From assembly GCA_965226945.1 (NCBI GenBank), contig OZ245717.1, positions 7,812,001 through 7,876,000 of the forward strand: a DNA stretch of 64,000 nucleotides, in the 5' to 3' direction. A program made the translations under genes and the position numbers. Source of the stretch: SYLG01 sp965226945. GTDB taxonomy: Bacteria > Planctomycetota > Planctomycetia > Gemmatales > Gemmataceae. The notes below the pieces were generated by a model that was not told where the DNA came from, searched no databases, and saw only the letters and a list, made by a program, of their open reading frames with translations. Of this stretch, positions 60,423-64,000 are shown one piece after another. How positions within the stretch are numbered: the first letter of the stretch is position 1; each line of letters begins with the position of its first letter.

Positions 60423-63400
60423 ATGCCGGCACAATTGGACATGCCGAAGGCGACGACGAAAGACTGGGGAACCTCCCCCCTGGCATTCGATTCGATCCTT
60501 CGTGCCGCGCAGTGGAAAATTCGCCTTGCCGATCTGGTTAGAGGAGGACTCCTTGCCGCCACTTGCCTGATGTTTTCGGTGCTCGCGCTGTTTTTTTTTG
60601 ATTACCTGTTCTATCCGTCCTGGTCGGTCCGGCTGGCCGCATTGAGCGTGGCGATTCTTGGCAATCTGGTGGTGGTGATCGGTGCCTTGATATGGCCCTC
60701 ATGCAAGCCGATCAGCAAGATTTACGCGGCCCGTCAGCTCGAAAAAACCCTCGACGATTCCAAAAACAGCCTCATCAACTGGATCGATCTGCGCGAACAG
60801 GATTTGCCCCAGCCGATTCTGGCTTCATTACAAGTCCGGGCGACCCGGGAAATCAAGAAGGTCGATCTCGACGAGGCGACCCACTCCCGCACGACCAACA
60901 TCCTCGGTACGGTGGCGGGTGCGCTTTTCCTCGTCGCCCTTTGCTTGCCCTTCCTCCTTGGCATCCATCGCAGTTGGGGCCACTTCATGAGATCGATCTC
61001 GCCCCTCGCCGGGCTCGAAGATCGCACCATGACCCGCATTCGCCTGCTTGAACCCAGTAAGGGAAATACCACCGTCGCCCTCAGGCGCGATGTCGTCGTC
61101 GCGGTTCGGCTCGAAGGGGAGATTCCCAAAGCCGGTGACGAAAAAGCCACTCGCATTTCCATTCAAAACCGGCCACAAGATCCTCCTCGCATCAAATATT
61201 TCGAGCCGACCCGCAATGCCGAATGGGGAGATCACTACACCCTCACCTTGACCTCCCAGGAGATCCAGGGCGGCCTGCAATACCGCGTCCTGGCAAACGA
61301 TGCCGAAACCCCCATCTACCGCATCGACGTCTCCGTCCCTCAGCCTGCCGTCATCGGTTCGTTTCGCTCCGTCGTCGAGCCTTCACGAGTTTGGAACATG
61401 GCGCCAATCTCTTCGGTGGAACGCAAAATCGAGGGGCCCGCTGGTTCCAAGGTCACCGTCCAGCTCGAAGCCAATCAGCCGGTCGAGAAGGGCTGGCTGG
61501 AATACCCTGCCGGAACCCAGATCCCCGCCACGAAGGTCGAAGGAAATCCCAATCAGCTTGAATTCTCCTTCGTGCTACGCGATCCCGACACCTACAAGAT
61601 TGGATTTCAGACCAAGGAAGGCGAAATTTATAACGATCCCGAAGGCTTCCCCATCGACACCTTCAGCGCGAAATTGATCAAGCCCGCTCAAGACATGTCG
61701 GTCGAACCCAACGCCGAAATCGACCTCGAAGCTGTTGGCTCTTACCCCGATCCGTTCGTCGAATCGGTCGTCAAAAGCAAAATCCCCGAGTCGCCCAATC
61801 GACCCACCGCGCCTCTCGAAGATCCGACCAAACCGCAAACACACCCCAATCTCCAGGGTGGTGTTCGTTCCAAGTACAAGCTTGCCTTGCCCACTCTGGC
61901 CCTCGAAGGTCAACCGGCCAAGTTGCTCGGCGGACGCGTCGAGTACTGGGTCGAATTCAAAGATTCAAAAGGAAAGGTTCATCCCACGGAACATCGCTTC
62001 TTGATGGTCAAGGACCCAGCCAATCCCGATCAACCATCCAGGAACCAAAAGAAAAAACAGGACCAGCTGGACCCGAAGAAAGGAAGCGGACAAGGGGGAG
62101 GAAGCACAAACCCTCCGGAAGAGCCCACGGACAACAATCGGCGTCAAGGCTCCGAAGATCAGCCGCAACCGAAGAAACAGGGCACTCAAGATGAGGGAGA
62201 GGGTCCTCATCAAGATCCCCGTCCGCAGCAAAGCGGCCATGAGCCGAGCAAGCAACCGGATACCAACCCTCTCGAACAACAGAACCAGGAGAAAGAACAA
62301 AGAAACGTCGAGAATGTCGAAAGGAAACTGGAGGAGGCCCTGAAGCAAGAGCCGTCCAAACAAGGCGGTGATCCCACGCAGGGCGGTGATCCAAAACAGG
62401 GCGGCGATCCCAAACAGGGCGGTGATCCCAAACAGGGCGGTGATCCCAAACAGGGCGGTGATCCAAAACAGGGCGGTGATCCAAAACAGGGCGGTGATCC
62501 AAAACAGGGCGGCGATCCCAAACAAGGCAGCGACCCCAAACAAGGCAGCGATCCCAAGCAGGGCAGCGATCCCAAACAGGGCGGCGATCTCAAACAGGGC
62601 GGCGATCCCAAACAAGGCAGCGACCCCAAACAAGGCAGCGACCCCAAACAGGGCGGCGACCCAAAACAAGGTGGGGAACCCAAACAGGGTGGCGATCCCA
62701 AACAGGGTGGCGATCCCAAACAGGGCGGCGATCCCAAACAGGCCGGCGATCCCAAACAAGGCAGCGACCCCAAACAAGGCAGCGACCCCAAACAGGGCGG
62801 CGACCCAAAACAAGGTTGGGAACCCAAACTGGGTGGCGATCCCAAACACGGCGGCGATCCCAAACAAGGCAGCGACCCCAAACAGGGCGGTGATCCCAAA
62901 CAGGGTGGTGATCCCAAACAGGGCGGAGATCCCAAACAGAGCGGTGATCCCAAACAGGGTGGCGATCCCATACAGGGCGGCGATCCCAAACAGGGCGGCG
63001 ACCCCGAACAGGGCGGCGATCCCAAACACGGCGGCGATCCCAAACAGGGCGGTGATCCCAAACGGGGCAGCGATCCCAAACAGGGCGGTGATCCCAAACA
63101 GGGCGGTGATCCCAAACAGAGCGGCGATCCCAAACAGGGTGGCGATCCCATACAGGGCGGCGATCCCAAACACGGCGGCGATCCCAAACACGGCGGCGAC
63201 CCCAAACAGGTCGGCGATCCCAAACAGGGTGGCGATCCCAAACAGGGCGGCGATCCCAAACGGGGCGGCGATCCCAAACAGGGCGGCGATCCCAAACAGG
63301 GCGGTGATCCCAAACAGGGCGGCGACCCCAAACAGGGCGGTGATCCCAACCAGGGCGGTGATCCCAAACAGGGCGTTGACCCCAAACAGGGCGTTGACCC

Positions 63401-64000
63401 CAAACAGGTCGGAGATCCCAAACAGGGCGTTGCCCCCAAACAGGGCGGCGACCCCAAACAGGGCGGCGACCCCAAACAGGTCGGAGATCCCAAACAGGGC
63501 GGCGATCCTATGCGGGGCGGCGATCCTAAATTGGGTGGCAACGCGAAACCGATTGGCGGCGGCTTACCAGGCCGAGCAGGCCAGGATCAGGATTCAGGCA
63601 CCACGGGTCCGACCGAATCGGGAAAAAGGCTGAACGCTGATGCTCCCGATATTCGTCTTTCGGGGAGGACATCTCAAGCGCAACTTGAAACTCTGCAAAA
63701 AATGATGACGCCCGATGTGCTGAAAAAAGCAGGCATTACCGACGAGGAGTGGAAGCAGTACCTCTCGACTAGAAAGCGTCAAATGGAGGAAAATCAGACC
63801 ACGAACAAGGAGAGAGAAGTGTCCCCCTCTCTGGGATTGCGAGGCATTCCCAGTTTGCCCTCGCGTAAGGTTGAACGGCCGAGCGCAGACACCGCCCGTC
63901 CCGAACAATCCAGCCGAGCACTACCCCCTCCCGGCTACCGCGATGCCTACCAGGAATTCAACCGAAAAATCGCCGAACTCGACAAACCTTCGCCCAATGC
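60423..64000 (+). CDS. Giant DUF4175-like membrane protein with KQGGDP repeats (3' end outside window)
   Basis: The frame is open from the ATG at 60423 to the last base: at least 1192 residues and no stop. GGAGG lies 7 bases upstream. Two transmembrane helices (~48-66 and ~72-95) and a third (~160-182) in the first 190 residues, with AARQLEKTLDDSKNSLINW between, match the DUF4175-like membrane proteins of Planctomycetes. Beta-rich extracytoplasmic domains follow (~195-540). Residues ~540-645 are Gln/Pro/charged and disordered. Residues 648-1037 are 65 consecutive hexapeptides of consensus GGDPKQ. After these, a helical segment (QLETLQKMMTPDVLKKAGIT) and a Pro-rich stretch reach the edge. I infer a cell-envelope role; the repeat may act as a flexible spacer. 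Confidence 0.85.
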   Translation, partial: MPAQLDMPKATTKDWGTSPLAFDSILRAAQWKIRLADLVRGGLLAATCLMFSVLALFFFDYLFYPSWSVRLAALSVAILGNLVVVIGALIWPSCKPISKIYAARQLEKTLDDSKNSLINWIDLREQDLPQPILASLQVRATREIKKVDLDEATHSRTTNILGTVAGALFLVALCLPFLLGIHRSWGHFMRSISPLAGLEDRTMTRIRLLEPSKGNTTVALRRDVVVAVRLEGEIPKAGDEKATRISIQNRPQDPPRIKYFEPTRNAEWGDHYTLTLTSQEIQGGLQYRVLANDAETPIYRIDVSVPQPAVIGSFRSVVEPSRVWNMAPISSVERKIEGPAGSKVTVQLEANQPVEKGWLEYPAGTQIPATKVEGNPNQLEFSFVLRDPDTYKIGFQTKEGEIYNDPEGFPIDTFSAKLIKPAQDMSVEPNAEIDLEAVGSYPDPFVESVVKSKIPESPNRPTAPLEDPTKPQTHPNLQGGVRSKYKLALPTLALEGQPAKLLGGRVEYWVEFKDSKGKVHPTEHRFLMVKDPANPDQPSRNQKKKQDQLDPKKGSGQGGGSTNPPEEPTDNNRRQGSEDQPQPKKQGTQDEGEGPHQDPRPQQSGHEPSKQPDTNPLEQQNQEKEQRNVENVERKLEEALKQEPSKQGGDPTQGGDPKQGGDPKQGGDPKQGGDPKQGGDPKQGGDPKQGGDPKQGGDPKQGSDPKQGSDPKQGSDPKQGGDLKQGGDPKQGSDPKQGSDPKQGGDPKQGGEPKQGGDPKQGGDPKQGGDPKQAGDPKQGSDPKQGSDPKQGGDPKQGWEPKLGGDPKHGGDPKQGSDPKQGGDPKQGGDPKQGGDPKQSGDPKQGGDPIQGGDPKQGGDPEQGGDPKHGGDPKQGGDPKRGSDPKQGGDPKQGGDPKQSGDPKQGGDPIQGGDPKHGGDPKHGGDPKQVGDPKQGGDPKQGGDPKRGGDPKQGGDPKQGGDPKQGGDPKQGGDPNQGGDPKQGVDPKQGVDPKQVGDPKQGVAPKQGGDPKQGGDPKQVGDPKQGGDPMRGGDPKLGGNAKPIGGGLPGRAGQDQDSGTTGPTESGKRLNADAPDIRLSGRTSQAQLETLQKMMTPDVLKKAGITDEEWKQYLSTRKRQMEENQTTNKEREVSPSLGLRGIPSLPSRKVERPSADTARPEQSSRALPPPGYRDAYQEFNRKIAELDKPSPN
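62364..63533 (+). repeat. 65 tandem 18-bp units encoding GGDPKQ
   Basis: The consensus unit GGCGGCGATCCCAAACAG repeats in perfect 18-bp register for 1170 bp; the register of the first and last units agrees with no net insertion or deletion. Variants include GSDPKQ, GVDPKQ, GGDPIQ, GGDPKH and GGEPKQ. Two higher-order duplications are visible: a block near 62613 recurs 144 bp (8 units) later, and one near 62939 recurs 180 bp (10 units) later. Confidence 0.95.

Noticed and set aside
61965..63633. Three long open frames across the hexapeptide repeat (plus 62368-63633, minus 62210-63541 and 61965-63191)
   Set aside because: An 18-bp unit without stops gives open frames in several readings. Only the frame from 60423 has a ribosome site, a normal N-terminus and non-repeat flanking domains.

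Overview
The window reads as chromosomal DNA from a GC-rich Planctomycetota bacterium; I cannot place it below phylum. The evidence is the family content: a DUF1549/DUF1553 protein, a PPC-domain protein and a DUF1501 protein in a row; DUF1080 and DUF4432 proteins; a Tat-exported Gfo/Idh/MocA oxidoreductase; a Ser/Thr kinase fused to WD40-like repeats; and NfeD/FloA genes. No phage, insertion sequence, CRISPR array, rRNA or convincing tRNA was seen. Both edges cut genes.

Layout. 1-5.8 kb: end of a DoxX-like membrane protein, an exported oxidoreductase, a response regulator, an unknown membrane-anchored protein and an exported amidohydrolase. 6.1-15.4 kb: a multidrug-efflux operon (lipoprotein adaptor, two tandem RND permeases, TetR-family repressor) behind a recognisable promoter with an 18-bp palindromic operator. 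15.9-22.8 kb: the DUF1549-PPC-DUF1501 set, then a nitrilase-family amidase. 22.8-28.2 kb, minus strand: a TRIC-like channel, and an operon of POT transporter, DUF4432 epimerase-like protein and DUF1080 protein ending in a strong terminator. 28.3-34 kb: a DUF997 protein plus sodium:solute symporter, an alkaline-phosphatase-superfamily protein and an unrecognised 642-residue secreted protein. 34.1-41.7 kb: a large WD40 kinase, an aminotransferase, an ACT-domain protein and a divergent small kinase. 41.8-53 kb: the Tm-1-like/TIM-barrel pair, carA, several alpha/beta hydrolases, a DUF2293 protein, typA, a SixA-like phosphatase and trpD. 53.1-59.1 kb: a membrane-microdomain cluster (two NfeD proteins, two FloA flotillin-like proteins, a proline-rich membrane protein). 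59.2-64 kb: an esterase, and a giant membrane protein running off the right edge that contains 65 in-register copies of a six-residue repeat.

How they work together. The efflux operon looks like a self-contained, self-repressed unit, but has no outer-membrane channel gene here. The two transporter loci at 26-30.5 kb are divergent, share an intergenic inverted repeat, and both carriers have a large soluble insertion between membrane helices. The NfeD/FloA block resembles the known nfeD-floA pairing, expanded by duplication; the first FloA copy has exchanged its usual C-terminus for a histidine-rich tail. The most distinctive item is the open reading frame at 60423-64000, which has no stop inside the window and is easily hidden by repeat-generated ORFs in other frames.
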